Positions 28,677 through 39,189 are shown, numbered from the stretch's first letter. The stretch: 64,000 nucleotides of DNA from Symbiodinium sp. CCMP2592 (GCA_905221615.1 CAJNDT010000970.1:43439-107438); one strand, 5' to 3'. A program made the numbers and translations. The notes: a model not told the origin generated them from the sequence alone.

Positions 28677-28895
28677 AAACTGGGGGAAGTGTGTGATATC
28701 GTGAGGTCCGGGAAGTGTACGTTTTCGCCGTACACTTGAAAATGGAAGTTTCGCACGGAATGCGAAACTAAGGTTAGGGATGGAGTGCCTAACCTCTTCT
28801 GAAAGTGAGAATCCTGCTTGAGGATATCTGGAAGTTGACGTTTTCGCCGTCCACTTCGGAATTCCCTGGAGGCATGTCGGAAAAACAGGGACATG
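28646..28895. repeat. Array of five to six short hairpins
   Basis: Perfect stems: 11 bp at 28646-28656/28662-28672, 9 bp at 28713-28721/28729-28737, 9 bp at 28747-28755/28761-28769, 7 bp at 28772-28778/28788-28794. A 10-bp stem with one mismatch lies at 28831-28840/28848-28857, and a 6-bp stem at 28873-28878/28890-28895. Two of them share the loop TTTTCGC and an AAGT..ACG stem. Such density of palindromes is not expected by chance. Confidence 0.8.
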
Positions 28896-29149
28896 GCCAT
28901 GGAGAATTCCAGACATGATTCCCCTGCACCCGGCGACAAAAAATCCACATCAATTCCATCAATTCCATCAATCGGCTGCTCGGGCTGTAAACAGCGCCTC
29001 CAGAGCCCAGGAACGGGCTCGAGCTCACTTCGCGCGCTTTCCGCTTACGTGGACGGGGTCGAAATCGGTGCTTGCGGGCCCCAAAAACAGGCGATTGATG
29101 GCGATTGATATTTCTCCGGCAAAAAATCAATCGAGGTTTCGGGGCTTTT

Positions 29150-29838
29150 GCTCTCTCTGGGGAGGGTGTTCCAGTTCCCTGTCCTGTGTCGTCTACAGGC
29201 CTCGTTTCGAGACATAGGTCAGAATTCGGCACTTCGAAGGCCTATCGATTCTGCAACGTGCGTGCCGGAGCTCCAGCAATCTCGGGGGCTCAAAAGTGCT
29301 TGCAAAGAGCCTCCAAGTGGCTTTAGGGGGCCCCCTAGCCAGCAACTTCGCAGGCCTGCGATTCGACAAACAGCACTCGCAGGCTTCTGAGGCTTCTGAG
29401 TGGCTTCCTAGCTACTCGCAGACCCACAAAACGTCTTCTTAGTAGCTCGCAGGCCCGAAAAGCGCCTTCCTTAGCTCGCAGGCCAACAAAGCGCCTTCTT
29501 AGTAGCTCGCAGGCCCGAAAAGCGCCTTCTTAGTAGCTCGCAGGCCCGAAAAGCGCCTTCCTAGCAGCTCGCAGGCCCGAAAAGCGCTTTCCTAGCTCGC
29601 AGGCCCGAAAAGCGCCTTCCTTGTAGCTCGCAGGCCAACAAAGCGCCTCCTAACAGCTCGCAGTAGCTCCGAGGCCTGCGCACGGCCGAATTGCAAGCAC
29701 TTTGGAGTCTCCAAAATTGTACGTTCTAGTACGTCCAGACCCTCAGATCTGCAGGCCTGTGAAATGCCGACCAAGGTCTCGAAACGAGGCCTGTAGACGA
29801 CACAGGACAGAGAACTGGAACACCCTCCCAGAGAGAGC
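29150..29838. repeat. Long inverted repeat (about 63-bp arms) enclosing a tandem array
   Basis: The arm at 29150-29213 (GCTCTCTCTGG...TTTCGAGAC) is mirrored with few mismatches at 29776-29838 (GTCTCGAAACGAGGCCTGTA...). The enclosed DNA carries the 30-bp repeat array at 29400-29665. Transcription through it would give a stem-loop with a loop of about 560 nt. Confidence 0.8.
29400..29665. repeat. About 30-bp tandem repeat, eight to nine copies
   Basis: The unit is close to TAGCTCGCAGGCCCGAAAAG plus CGCCTTCTTAG, with variants CCAACAAAG for CCCGAAAAG and small length changes. The array lies in the loop of the inverted repeat at 29150-29838. Confidence 0.85.
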
Positions 29839-29925
29839 ACTCTCTCTTGTGCAGCAGGGTGTTGGGCCCACAATCGATCAGCTAGGAGGAAGCTGATTCA
29901 AAATCGAAAGGGCATTGACAGCCTC

Positions 29926-30208
29926 GGGCCAAAAACGAAAGATCGATGGGGCTCAGGGCCGCAGGACGCAACGATCTTCGGCCTTTTAGCCCCAAAATTT
30001 TCCCGATCGGAGCTCGACGATTGTGGACTTTCTCGCTCCCCTCACTTTCTCTCACTCCGCTCTCTCCGCTCGCTCGACTCGCTCGTTCGCTTCGCTCGGG
30101 TCCACAATCGTCGAGCTCCGATTCGCTCGTCCTAAAATTTTGGGGCTGAAAGGCCGAAGATCGTTGGGTCCTACGGCCCTGATCCCCATCGATCTTTCGT
30201 TTTTGGCC
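29926..30208. repeat. Inverted repeat, about 100-bp arms
   Basis: The arm at 29926-30027 (GGGCCAAAAACGAAAGATCG onward) is mirrored at 30100-30208, with a spacer of about 72 nt rich in GCTCG words. Matching covers CGATCTTCGGCC, CCCCAAAATTTT and TCGACGATTGTGGAC, with scattered mismatches. Confidence 0.85.
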
Positions 30209-30395
30209 CGAGGCGGTGGTGGCAACATCTCGGTGGCAGTTTCGGCCTGCCGAGTTCTGCCAAGTGTTCTGCCTCAGTGTTCTGCCGAGTGTTCTGCCCA
30301 AATGTTCAAATGCTCTGCCGTGTGATCTGCAGCGCTGGTCGTTGCGTCGTCGCCTCGTCGTCCTCTATCCTCATCCATCCTCTCGGGTCAGGACC

Positions 30396-30832
30396 TCTCT
30401 CTGTGGGGAGTATTCCCCACCCCACGGTCCGTTGCAGTTGAGAGGATCGCGATTCTAAAATTCTCCGTGGACCTCGTAGGCCTCATCGGCTCTAAACTGC
30501 ATCGTAGTGCAGTTTCGACCCTCAACGGAGCACTGCTCCTGGCGATTCTACGGCCCAAAATCTGCTCGTATTCGGAAGTCGAAGAGAGTGCAGGCCTGTG
30601 GACTCGCTCGCAAAAAAAAGGCTCGCGAGTCCACAGGCCTGCACTCTCTTCGACTTCCTCCTCCTCGCAGATTTTGGGCCGTAGAATCGCCAGGAGCAGT
30701 GCTCCGTTGAGGGTCGAAACTGCACTACGATGAGCCGATGAGGCCTACGAGGTCCACGGAGAATTTTAGAATCGCGATCCTCTCAACTGCAACGGACCGT
30801 GGGGTGGAGAATACTCCCCACAGAGAGAGGTG
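30396..30832. repeat. Near-perfect palindrome of about 430 bp
   Basis: The left arm begins CTCTCTGTGGGGAGTATTCC near 30,398. The right arm ends with its inverse near 30,830. The turn is near 30,614 (CTGTGGACTCG, A-rich spacer, CGAGTCCACAG). Arms of roughly 205 bp differ by only a few bases. Near-identical ORFs of 67 codons read from either strand simply reflect this symmetry and are not genes. Confidence 0.9.
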
Positions 30833-31491
30833 TGCTTTTTGCGCCGCGTTCCGCGTTCTCGCTTGCAGTTTTGCTCCGCGCTTTTGTCAGTTCTTGTCGT
30901 TCCGCGTGCTCGAAGGACGCCGCGTTCCGCGCTCTCGCTTGCAGTTTCGTTCCATCGCTGTTCTGCTCCGCGCCCCGTGTTCCGCGCCGCGCACTCTTTG
31001 TCGCACCCCTTGTCGCACCTCTTGTCGCACCTCTTGTCGCACCTCTTGTCGCACCTCTTGTCGCACCTCTTGTCGCACCTCTCGTGTCGCGCCCGCCGCG
31101 CCGCGCACCCGCCGCCGTCTATCCTACTCCTATCTATAGTGGGGCACGCTGAGCCGGGGCCTAGTGCTGATGACCCTCGCTTGCGGGGAGAGGCTCTAGG
31201 TTGTGGCACGGCGGTCCCAGCGAGTGGAGGTGGTGCCCGACTGAGACAGGGCTCAATTGGCGGGTTATCAGTAACCGCCAGCCACCGATGAAGCTCGCGC
31301 CGGTCGGCGAGGCACCGGGGAGGCGTCCAGGGAATGGGGCGCCTCCGAAGCCTCGCCACCCCTGTCAGTCCCCCTTGGCGGGGGGGCTGCCGGGGAACCC
31401 TCTCAGCCTCCCTCGCGGGGGGCTGTCGGGGAACGGAATGCTGCCCTTTTTTTTGCAGCTCCCCAAACCGGGAAATGCCCGGGTTGCCCGA
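30833..31491. repeat. Repeat-rich intergenic DNA with a CTTGTCGCACCT array
   Basis: Two copies of a GCCGCGTTCCGCG(T/C)TCTCGCTTGCAGTTT-type sequence lie at about 30,842 and 30,920. A perfect 12-bp repeat (CTTGTCGCACCT, about seven units) spans about 31,006-31,085. The part from about 31,330 to 31,491 is the 3' flank of the polymerase-helicase gene and recurs at 56,436-56,575. No independent gene is seen. Confidence 0.75.
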
Positions 31492-33548
31492 TCAGCACAC
31501 GGAGAGCAGCTCCGCGCTCGTGGCCCGCGAGGCCCCGACGTAGAGGTGCTTCACCGAGAAGTGCGGGCTGTCGGCGTCGCAGAGCCACACGCGCCCCCTG
31601 AGCGTGAGACCCTGGCAGCTCGCGTAGGTGATGGCGTGGCAGAGGCGAGTGTACCGCAGGAGCTCCGCCGGCGAGAAGCTCTGTCCGTCGTCCAGCACGA
31701 ACCGCTCCCCGACCTCCCGGACCTCTACGAAGAGGCCCTTGGCCACCTTCGCGCCGGCGCCCACGAGCCTCAGCCCCGGCCAGACACGCATGGTCTGCGG
31801 CTGGTTGGTCCCCGCCGGCCCCGACCCGCGGTGCTCCAGCAGCACGGCGTCCGACGGCGCCAGCCTGCGGTTCTCCCGGTCGTTGATGGCGATCCGGTGC
31901 GCATGCGAGATCACCAGGCAGGTGTCCGGCGTCCCGCGCCTCGGGAAGAGCTCCCGGGCCCGCTGCACGGCGCCCCACAGCTCCACCTGCTCCGCCTCGT
32001 CCACCTTCAACCACTCCAGGAAGGAAAAAATCCCCTCGTCGCTCCTCTGGTTCTCCCTGAGCTCGTGCACGCAGCCGCCGGCCAGGTCGTGGAGCAGCTG
32101 CGTCTCCTTGAGGTTCCGGAGCACCGGCGCCCCGCCGAAGGCATCCTGCACCGCGGCAGCTGAAATCTCCCAGCAGCAGGAACCTCACGTCGCGGTTCGT
32201 CGACAGCTGGGCGATGTCGGCCCAGAGCCCGACGTCGAGCTGCGTGACTTCTTCCACGACCAGCCAGTCCAGGGCGCAGCGGCCGGCGCGGATCGTGCGC
32301 CGCACCCAGTGGTCCGCCGTCTGCGCTCCCATGCCCAGATTCTGCACGGAGCAGTGCGTCTTCGAGATGAGCGTGACCCCCTCGCCGAGCGCCGAGAGCT
32401 GCGTCACGATTTGCTTCGCCAGGTGCGTCTTCCCCGTGCCCGGCATCCCGGAGAGCAGGAGGCTCTTGCCGCAGAGGCAGTGGTCCACGGGGTCCGCCAC
32501 GTGCCGCCACGGTTCCTGCGGCCTCGGTGGCTCGGCCTCCATGCGCGGCTCGCCGTAGTCCCCCTCAAGGCGCTTCACCTCCTCGAAGCGATACTTCGGC
32601 GTGCAGTCCCGGTGCCGGCGCCTCACCAAGGCCTCCACCTGCTTCAAGAACTTTTTGGGCAGGCTCTGGTACACCAGGCAGTCCGTCTTCACCGCCACGA
32701 GGTAGCGGGAGGGCACCTCGCGCAGGGCCCAGTGGATCCGGGCGAGCTCCACGTGCTCCGAGGCCATGACGAAGTCGTGCGCCGGCCTCATGGAGTGGTT
32801 GCTGAAAAGCTCGGTTGCATAGATGTGGTCGTAGTGGCTCCTCCCCCGGTCGTCGACGAAGACCTGCTGGTACTGACACCCCCGCCCGTCCACCTCGTGG
32901 TTGCTGGTCCTCATCGAGTAGAAGACGTCCTTGGAGCGAGCCCACAGCCCGATCAGGGCGTTGACGGCGAGCTTCGCCATGTGCGCCTCGCCCTCGGGCC
33001 AGGCCCGCTCCATGATCTCCAGCGCCCGGGCCAGGCAGTCCGGCGAGACGTGCGCCGTGGCGTCCAGGGACCACTCGAAGTCGGCCCAGGTGGCGAGGCC
33101 AGCGTGAAGGCGGTGGCGGGCTTCCCGCACCAGCCGGGCCGCCAAGGGCGACCGCCGGTCCTCCCGCTTCCTGACGAAGGTCACATCCGCCAGCTTCCCC
33201 TCCTCGGCCTCTCGGATGTTGTCGAGGGGACAGAAGACGGGCAGGGGGAAGGGGGCGTTCGCGAGCGCGTTCTTGCGGCACCTCACCACGTCCACGCCGT
33301 GGCAGACTTTGTCGGGGTCGCACTTGGAAAGAGGGGCGGGCGAGCAAGCGTAGGCCTCGAGGACGTGGCGGCAGAACCTGCTCTCCAGGCTCGTGGCGTG
33401 GGAGCACTCCAGGAGGGTCTTCGAGGCGTGGCACTCCTGGCACAGGGCCTGCAGGGGTTGCCGCTGGCCATAGAAGGCCTGGTGCACCGGCACGATGTGA
33501 TCCGCCTCGCAGCCCCCGACCTCGATCGGAGCCCCCAGCGCTCCGATA
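31492..33548 (-). pseudogene. HNH / family B DNA polymerase / Pif1-like helicase gene, 3' part
   Basis: Read on the minus strand from the retrotransposon junction at 33,548. First comes an HNH nuclease-like motif, CEADHIVPVHQ...LQALCQECHASKT. Then come polymerase B motifs: HGVDVVRCRKNAL with PFPLPVFCPLDNI (motif A region), KLAVNALIGLWAR (motif B), and YLVAVKTDCLVY (motif C, normally DTD). A superfamily 1 helicase follows: SGMPGTGKTHLAK (Walker A), LDWLVVEEVTQLD (Walker B), RFLLLGDF (motif III), AITYASCQGLTL and HLYVGASRATS (motifs V and VI). The stop is at 31492-31494. One frame change near 32,160 breaks the helicase. The gene's 5' part is at 54258-55232 beyond the inserted retrotransposon. 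Confidence 0.7.
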
Positions 33549-33771
33549 AAAGTGCTATTTCACCGGAGGTGACAATCACCTTATCTTTCCAAACACAAAA
33601 TTTCAAGAACCTTTTGGTTTTGAAATAGTGCTTGCGAAAGTTTCTCTTTTTCCACTTCACGCTTTTCTCACATGTCGTTTATTTTACAGTACATGTGTAG
33701 GAGTCGTGCTTGCAGTTGCCTCTGATTTGTGAGCCGCTGAAGCACTGGCTCGCTGCTGGTGGAAGTTTTTG
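33549..33771 (+). repeat. Split repeat A1 (left end of the retrotransposon)
   Basis: Near-identical to 53742-53963. It begins AAGTGCTATTTCACCGG and ends GGTGGAAGTTTTTG. Near its left end it contains TTTCCAAACACAAA (33586-33599), the inverse of TTTGTGTTTGGAAA at the right end of B2, so the element's outer ends form short inverted repeats. An internal CACCGGAGGTG palindrome is present. Confidence 0.9.
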
Positions 33772-34206
33772 GGTTTAGGGTTTCCAGGTCTGCAAGGCCA
33801 GGGAAGCTCGATTAGGCAGTTCACGCCCAAGTGAGTGCTGAGCGTTGCTTCAAGACAGGCCTTTTGCCATGCTTGACAGATAATTTGCAGTGTCGCAGTG
33901 ATTCCAATTTGGACCGCTCTGGTCCATACCTCAGATCGCTTCACTTCATTTCTGGTGTCTGCCTCGCATTGGCGCCTGGTTTTGCAGATTTCGTCACGTA
34001 GATGCTGGCGACGTCCAGCTGACTGTGCAACCCTCAGACCGGGCGCAAAACTGCGGCTCTTGTGCACTTTGCAGAGAACTTGCATGCCACTTTCCTGCAT
34101 TCGGGCGCTGTTTGCGCCGCTTGCTTTCCGAGTTTGAGCAGTGCATGCATCTGGCTGCGAGCGCTTTTAGGGCATTGCAGGGCACAGGTCCGTTGCATTT
34201 TCGAAC

Positions 34207-34545
34207 ATGGACACGTCAGCCCCTGAGAGTTCCTCTGACTGTGGGGCGGATCTCAGCAATCTGCCTCCTGATGACGAGCCGGCTGCTGGGTCTTCAGAGC
34301 GAGCTAGCACTGATGATACTTTCTTGCTGCTCTCTGACCATGTGTGGGAGTTAGAGCAGCGTGTGACTGTTCTGGAACAACGCCTGATTGCAGCTGATCC
34401 TGTCCCCAGAGAAACTCTTCAACGCGAGATCACAGGGATCTCTCGAGCCTTTTTCGGGCTTGCCGATCGAGTCTCGAGTCTGGAGCTCCGTGTCACTGAG
34501 CTGGTTAGGTCGCTTCGAAATTGCTTTGCAGGACTTGACCGATAA
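34207..34545 (+). CDS. Small coiled-coil protein of the split-repeat retrotransposon
   Basis: A 112-residue product with an acidic/Ser-rich first third (MDTSAPESSSDCGADLSNLPPDD) and a helical part (LLSDHVWELEQRVTVLEQRLI...ISRAFFGLADRVSSLELRVTEL) with heptad Leu/Val spacing. No family is recognised. A related layout (Ser/Asp-rich head, then RFRSLES...RIDMLED...RRVGALERLLG) is seen in the next ORF, suggesting an old duplication. These ORFs precede the recombinase gene. Intact frames in an otherwise complete element favour real coding. Confidence 0.4.
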   Translation: MDTSAPESSSDCGADLSNLPPDDEPAAGSSERASTDDTFLLLSDHVWELEQRVTVLEQRLIAADPVPRETLQREITGISRAFFGLADRVSSLELRVTELVRSLRNCFAGLDR

Positions 34546-34746
34546 TCTCGGCTCTGCCCTGTCGCCAGGCAATTACAGTGTCAGGCCTCCCAGACTTTAC
34601 ACGTCGACTTGAGAATGCTGCGACTTCTTAAAATTGAAGGGCCAGTTTTGCCGATCTCTTTATGTCGACTTTGCAAAACTTCATTCTAGCTCTTTTTCTC
34701 GAGCCCATTTGCAGTCATTAAACCGCTTCGTGCTTTCGACATCAGA

Positions 34747-35346
34747 ATGGCCACCACTTCTGCCGATCTCGGTGGAGCTACAGTGGCTGATTCTTCTTGT
34801 CAGCTCACTCGGGCTAATCTCTGGAAGCATACCGCTTTGCATCCTCAGGCTGATCGCACCAGGTCTCTTGTTGACCACGATGCTCGAGCACGCTTTGACT
34901 GCGATATGATGGGCTGTCAGGAACCATACGCCGAGCTGGCCACTAGCTTGGTGTGGGAGCGCTCTGGTTCCTCTGAGGACATTTCCATCGTGGGGAGCTC
35001 AAGTGGCGACTTAGGCGTTGAACGCCCGTGGTTGGAGGTCTTCAATTCTTTGACTCCCAACCAGCGGCGCGCCCTCTGTGGACCATTCAGCGCTGATGCA
35101 TCCACGAGAGCTTTTGCTTTCACGCCATTGGAGCCTGTTTTGTCTCATGAGCCTCCTTTTTCTGATGACGCTCTTTCTGTTTCTAAACGATTTCGTAGCC
35201 TCGAGTCTACGTGTGTGGCACTTGGTGGCAGAATCGACATGTTGGAAGATGCGACTGGCCACATTGTGGGACCTCGGTTCCATACCAGCCTCATGCGCCG
35301 TGTTGGCGCTCTTGAGCGCCTCTTAGGGATCGATCCTGCCAGCTGA
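34747..35346 (+). CDS. Hypothetical protein of the split-repeat retrotransposon
   Basis: A 199-residue product. Residues about 50-100 are polar and acidic (SSEDISIVGSSSGDLGVERPW). A short motif EVFNSLTPNQRRALCG follows, and the C-terminal 60 residues are helical with likely coiled-coil propensity. It resembles the preceding 112-residue ORF in layout. The downstream gap to the recombinase start is about 200 bp. Function unknown; it could contribute to the particle or regulate the recombinase. Confidence 0.4.
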   Translation: MATTSADLGGATVADSSCQLTRANLWKHTALHPQADRTRSLVDHDARARFDCDMMGCQEPYAELATSLVWERSGSSEDISIVGSSSGDLGVERPWLEVFNSLTPNQRRALCGPFSADASTRAFAFTPLEPVLSHEPPFSDDALSVSKRFRSLESTCVALGGRIDMLEDATGHIVGPRFHTSLMRRVGALERLLGIDPAS

Positions 35347-35542
35347 GTTTCCACAATTTTCAGCCATACCGCTCGCCATAGGGCTGTGTCACGCACACCT
35401 GAGATGTCTGCTGTGCGTCGTGAAATTGCAGGACTCTGTCTTCTTGCAAGGCTCATGCTTCGTGCAGTGAAGGTCGTCCACAAGCCCTTATGCTCTGCTT
35501 TGGCTTCTGTGCAATTGTATCAGTGCCACTCCTGCCATTCTT

Positions 35543-37837
35543 GTGTCTGCCTGCCCGACCATGGACCCCTCCGTGTTGGAGGATGCCGACCTGGCTGCCT
35601 TGGAGCACGAGTTTCCCGCTGATCTTCAGATTGATGGGGGAGACTTCGGTGATCAGCTTAGTCATGCCAATCAGGATTGTGATGAGGCTGAGAGGCGGAC
35701 TCCCGACCCTTGGCTTCTGCTGGACTCGGGTGGAGACTTCCAGGCAGTGTCTGAAGATGCTTCTCAACTTGGAGTTGAGGCTGCTGCTTCTGAGGACGAT
35801 GCCAGTGCTGAGGTGCAATGGTACCAGCAAGTTGCCGAGGACTTCCCATCATCCGATGTTGAGAGCCATCATAAGCAATCCCAGTGGAGTCTTGTGGAAC
35901 TGCATCCCTCAGTACCTGCAGCCTCGCCTCGGGTTACTGCTGAAGGGTATCAGACTGCTCTGTCGGCTGCTTTTCATGCGGTACCGGCGAAGGCTACACT
36001 GTCGCTTCCATGGGAATCAGGGGTCTGGAGTGCGCTGTTTGGTGCTGCTGCTTCAGGTGACTGGTTGCAGCAGGTGACACCTGCTTTCAACAGACCTGTG
36101 CAGCCGACTATTGGCCAACCAGAGGAGTCCTTAGTGCCTACTTCTTCGGGTTTATTTTCACTGTCTTCGAAGCCTCGGCAAGACAGAGTCTTCATGGCTG
36201 TTGTGTCGCAGTCTTTGGATGTCTCTTGGGAAGAGCAGAGGACTCTTGATTTCGACAGATCCGTTAAGCTGTGGCTCCACACGATTCTTCGTTGGGATGT
36301 CGACTGCGAGGTGAGGCGGATGCTGTGCGAGGAAGAATCTGTGCAAGGGCAGATTGGGCTGCTGGAAGACTTCTTCCGTGGTCGTGCACCATCGACGCTG
36401 CTCAAGAGGGCCCGGGCTTTGGCGAAAGTCAATTGGTTGCAGGAGAAAGGCGCGCCAGCCTATCCTATCAGTGAGAAGCTTTTCTACGAATTCCTTCGAG
36501 CGGAAAGGGCCCTAGGAGCTCCTGCATCCAGGCTGAAAGGTTTTCACGAAGCCATTGTCTTTTCGAGGTTCGTGCTCGGTGTGGCAGGGCTTGAGCTTGC
36601 TACTGCTAGCCGTCGTTGTTTGGGCGCCACTAAATCGGATGAGCCGAGGGACAGGAAGCAGGCCCAACCGCTCACGGTCCAGCAACTGTTGGAGCTCCAC
36701 AGGAGGCTTGACAGCGAAGATGAGGACCCGTGGAACAGATTGTTCTGTGGTGCCACACTTTGTGTGGCCTACGCCCGCAGTAGGTGGGGCGACGCACAGC
36801 ATGTGTGCAGGTGGGCCCTGGATTATGACACCCTAGGAAACATCGCGTACTTGGAAATAACGGTGGCGAGTCATAAGACGATGCATTCATCTCAGCACCG
36901 CTTCCAGTTTTTACCAATGGTGTCCATTGCCTTGGGCGTCGCTGACAAAGAGTGGGTCTCCACTTGGATGCGAGTCCGGAAGCAGTTGGGCATAGACAAT
37001 CCGCCAGGTCACTGTCTAATGCCTGCTCCGGATCAAGAGGGAAAACCTCTCAGCAGACCGCTTTCATCTTCGGAGGCTGGGAAGTGGGTTCGTCGCCTCC
37101 TGGATTGTGAACCTGCTGAAGGCTGTCCCAACAGGATCACAAGCCACTCTTTCAAGGCAACGCTGCTTTCTATGGCTGCTAAGCGTGGGTATTCCATTGA
37201 AGACAGGCTCCAGATGGGGTACCATTCGGTGCCGGGTCGCATGGCACTTGTGTACTCTCGGGATGGTGCTGCAAGGAGCTTGCGACTGCTGGAAGTGATG
37301 CTTGAGGAAATCAGGAGTGGTTTTTACCTCCCTGACAGCACGCGGTCTGGGCGTCTCAGGGGTCCAGCACGTGAGATTCTAGAGCATGCACCTCTCGCAG
37401 GAGAGAATCGGCCTGAGACGGGTGATTCTCGCGCTAGCGTTGGGCCAGAGGCTGTCAAGGCTGAGCTCACCGGCGATCTAGGAGATGGAACTGTTGAAAT
37501 CTTGGGATCAGAAGACGAACAAGAGGCAGCTGCTACCGAGCGAGCTGCGGATTCCGAGCATGTCACCACTGACAGCTCCGGTAGCGAATCTTCGGATTTG
37601 GAAGTGCCTCGAGTTCGTAAGCTGACAGTTCCATGTGCTCCTGAAGGATATCGTTTTCTCCAGCATAAAAAGACTCGCATGTTGCATCTCATTAAGGAGG
37701 GCAACGAGCGAGTGCTCGAATGTGGTCGTATGGTCGGACCTTTGCACATCAGGCCCACGACTGTACGTTTCGACACCTCGGTCTGCTCTCAGTGTCGAAG
37801 GGCAACTGGAGAGGAGGCTCGCACAGGAGGTGATTGA
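35543..37837 (+). CDS. Tyrosine recombinase (DIRS/Ngaro-type)
   Basis: A 764-residue protein. The N-terminal 230 residues are acidic and probably disordered. The core-binding helices lie around 260-360 (LHTILRWDVDCEVRRML...SRFVLGVAGLEL). The catalytic domain supplies Arg I in VAYARSRWGDAQHV (about residue 411), Lys beta in VASHKT, box II SHSFKATLLSM (about 531, HxxK instead of the usual HxxR), and MGYHSVPGRMALVYSRDG, with His and the nucleophile Tyr (about 570). The tail is Ser/Glu-rich with a final CSQCRR pair. It should integrate the circular cDNA without target duplication. The gene lies before gag and RT, an unusual order. Confidence 0.85.
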   Translation: MSACPTMDPSVLEDADLAALEHEFPADLQIDGGDFGDQLSHANQDCDEAERRTPDPWLLLDSGGDFQAVSEDASQLGVEAAASEDDASAEVQWYQQVAEDFPSSDVESHHKQSQWSLVELHPSVPAASPRVTAEGYQTALSAAFHAVPAKATLSLPWESGVWSALFGAAASGDWLQQVTPAFNRPVQPTIGQPEESLVPTSSGLFSLSSKPRQDRVFMAVVSQSLDVSWEEQRTLDFDRSVKLWLHTILRWDVDCEVRRMLCEEESVQGQIGLLEDFFRGRAPSTLLKRARALAKVNWLQEKGAPAYPISEKLFYEFLRAERALGAPASRLKGFHEAIVFSRFVLGVAGLELATASRRCLGATKSDEPRDRKQAQPLTVQQLLELHRRLDSEDEDPWNRLFCGATLCVAYARSRWGDAQHVCRWALDYDTLGNIAYLEITVASHKTMHSSQHRFQFLPMVSIALGVADKEWVSTWMRVRKQLGIDNPPGHCLMPAPDQEGKPLSRPLSSSEAGKWVRRLLDCEPAEGCPNRITSHSFKATLLSMAAKRGYSIEDRLQMGYHSVPGRMALVYSRDGAARSLRLLEVMLEEIRSGFYLPDSTRSGRLRGPAREILEHAPLAGENRPETGDSRASVGPEAVKAELTGDLGDGTVEILGSEDEQEAAATERAADSEHVTTDSSGSESSDLEVPRVRKLTVPCAPEGYRFLQHKKTRMLHLIKEGNERVLECGRMVGPLHIRPTTVRFDTSVCSQCRRATGEEARTGGD

Positions 37838-38224
37838 TGTGATGGACAGGAGATGCCCTTCGGATCTGATGTCTGACACATCACAGGCCAGGGGCTTCTG
37901 TGTCCGAGGCAGAGGGCGTGCAAAGGGAGTCGCCTCGTCAGAGGCGTGGGCCCTTTAGCAAGTCGTGCCGATTTTCTGTGATCGCCTGGAGCTTGCGTAT
38001 GGATCCACTTTAGCGGGAGTGCAGGCCAAACGCAAGCTGTGGTGAGTTTTCTTGGCAATGCTGCTGGGCCCGAGGGTGGGCCCCACGTCGGGATCCGGAC
38101 CTTGGGAGTGCGGCTGCCACCGGTTCGAGTCTTCTGGCGCTGCCAATGTCGCGCACAGGCGTATTGGGCGAGCTGCTTGGAAAAGAATTGATGGACCTGG
38201 AGTGCACGGATAGCGACTGCAAGA
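37838..38224. other. Spacer between recombinase and gag-like genes
   Basis: No ORF with coding character is seen in this 387-bp stretch. It has balanced composition and no notable repeats. It may hold an internal promoter for gag-RT. Confidence 0.4.
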
Positions 38225-39155
38225 ATGCTCGAGCGAGCGCTGGTGTCTCAGCTCCTGGGCTCGAGTAGAGTGAAGCGATATACCCGCATCATGTCGCTGG
38301 TCGAGTCTGAAGCTGCCTTTTTCCAGCGGTGCGATGAAATCGCGCCTGGACTCCGAACCCTTCTTGAGGCAAAGAACATCAAATCTTTCCGCAAACTCGC
38401 CTTCGCCATCGGCACTCCGCAGACTGCACCAAGTGAAGCTGATTTTCAGAGTTTTGCTTCAGAAGTGTTTGTTGGCGCGCCGTCGCTGTCTCAGGTCGCT
38501 GATCTTCGCACTTTGCACTTCGAAGCCACTGCTTTTGTTGTTGCGGTACTTAAGGAGCATGTCACAGGGACCGAGGGCCCTGAGGGTGCACAGAACATCA
38601 AGCGAATTCCTCCGGCTGAGCGCCGGGCCCGGTTGTCAGCTCAACAAAGGCGTCTGAGGGGTTTAGATCTGACTGGTGAGTTGTGCCCCAGCCATGCACT
38701 GTGCGACATGGCGAACACAATCTATGAAACTTCAGTCATGACTTGGATATCACCCAGCAAGTGCTCTAAGCGTGATGCTGAGATTCAGTCTGTCTCGAAG
38801 GTCGAGGCCAAATCGGCTATATCGCTTGAGAAACAGTCTCTTGTTGTTGTGCCGCATGAGCCTGCCAAAGCTGATACTAGCACTGAACTTCGCTTGCAGT
38901 GGGCGCTCATGAGGCGCGGGGTCGCCTTTGATCAATGTCGGTTGTTGTCATGGGACATTCACCAGAAGTGGGTCACAACACTCATGGAGGCCATGTGCGA
39001 AGCGCCTCCCCCGGGCTATTCAGCCATTGGCGCTGCTCAGGTTGTTAGAGCCGATCGGGAGCTGTGGACCTTATTGGCCCGGGACTTCCCTGGGCCTTAT
39101 AAGGTCAGTACCTTGGGTGTCTCACCATGTGACGCGGTGTTCGAACGCCTCACTA
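38225..39155 (+). CDS. Gag-like protein, 5' part, cut by the nested DNA transposon
   Basis: The frame opens at 38225, and the Met at 38291 (MSLVESEAAFFQRCDEIAPGL) is the more natural start. The product is helical with a basic RRARLSAQQRRLRGLDLTGE segment and a conserved-looking LLSWDIHQKWVTTLMEA region. At 39155 it is cut by the CACAGTGGG transposon. The coding frame resumes at 49349 without shift if the insert and one copy of the TA duplication are disregarded, and runs on to 49725. The second part has a basic stretch and a Cys-rich zinc-binding tail. Together they fit a nucleocapsid-like protein of DIRS-type elements. Confidence 0.65.
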
Positions 39156-39189
39156 CACAGTGGGTTGTTTGACTTAGGTAAGAAAGAAA

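Noticed and set aside
29400-29665. CRISPR-like array
   Set aside because: The 30-bp units abut directly, with no spacers, in eukaryotic-type DNA.
30507-30725. Two near-identical 67-codon ORFs on opposite strands
   Set aside because: They arise from the palindrome at 30396-30832; the same sequence is read from each arm.
31201-33628. Large plus-strand ORFs (320 and 666 codons)
   Set aside because: They are GC-rich shadows of the minus-strand polymerase-helicase gene, which carries the recognisable motifs.
38225-39172. Gag-like ORF ending at 39172
   Set aside because: Its last codons (after 39155) lie inside the inserted transposon end; the natural frame continues at 49347.
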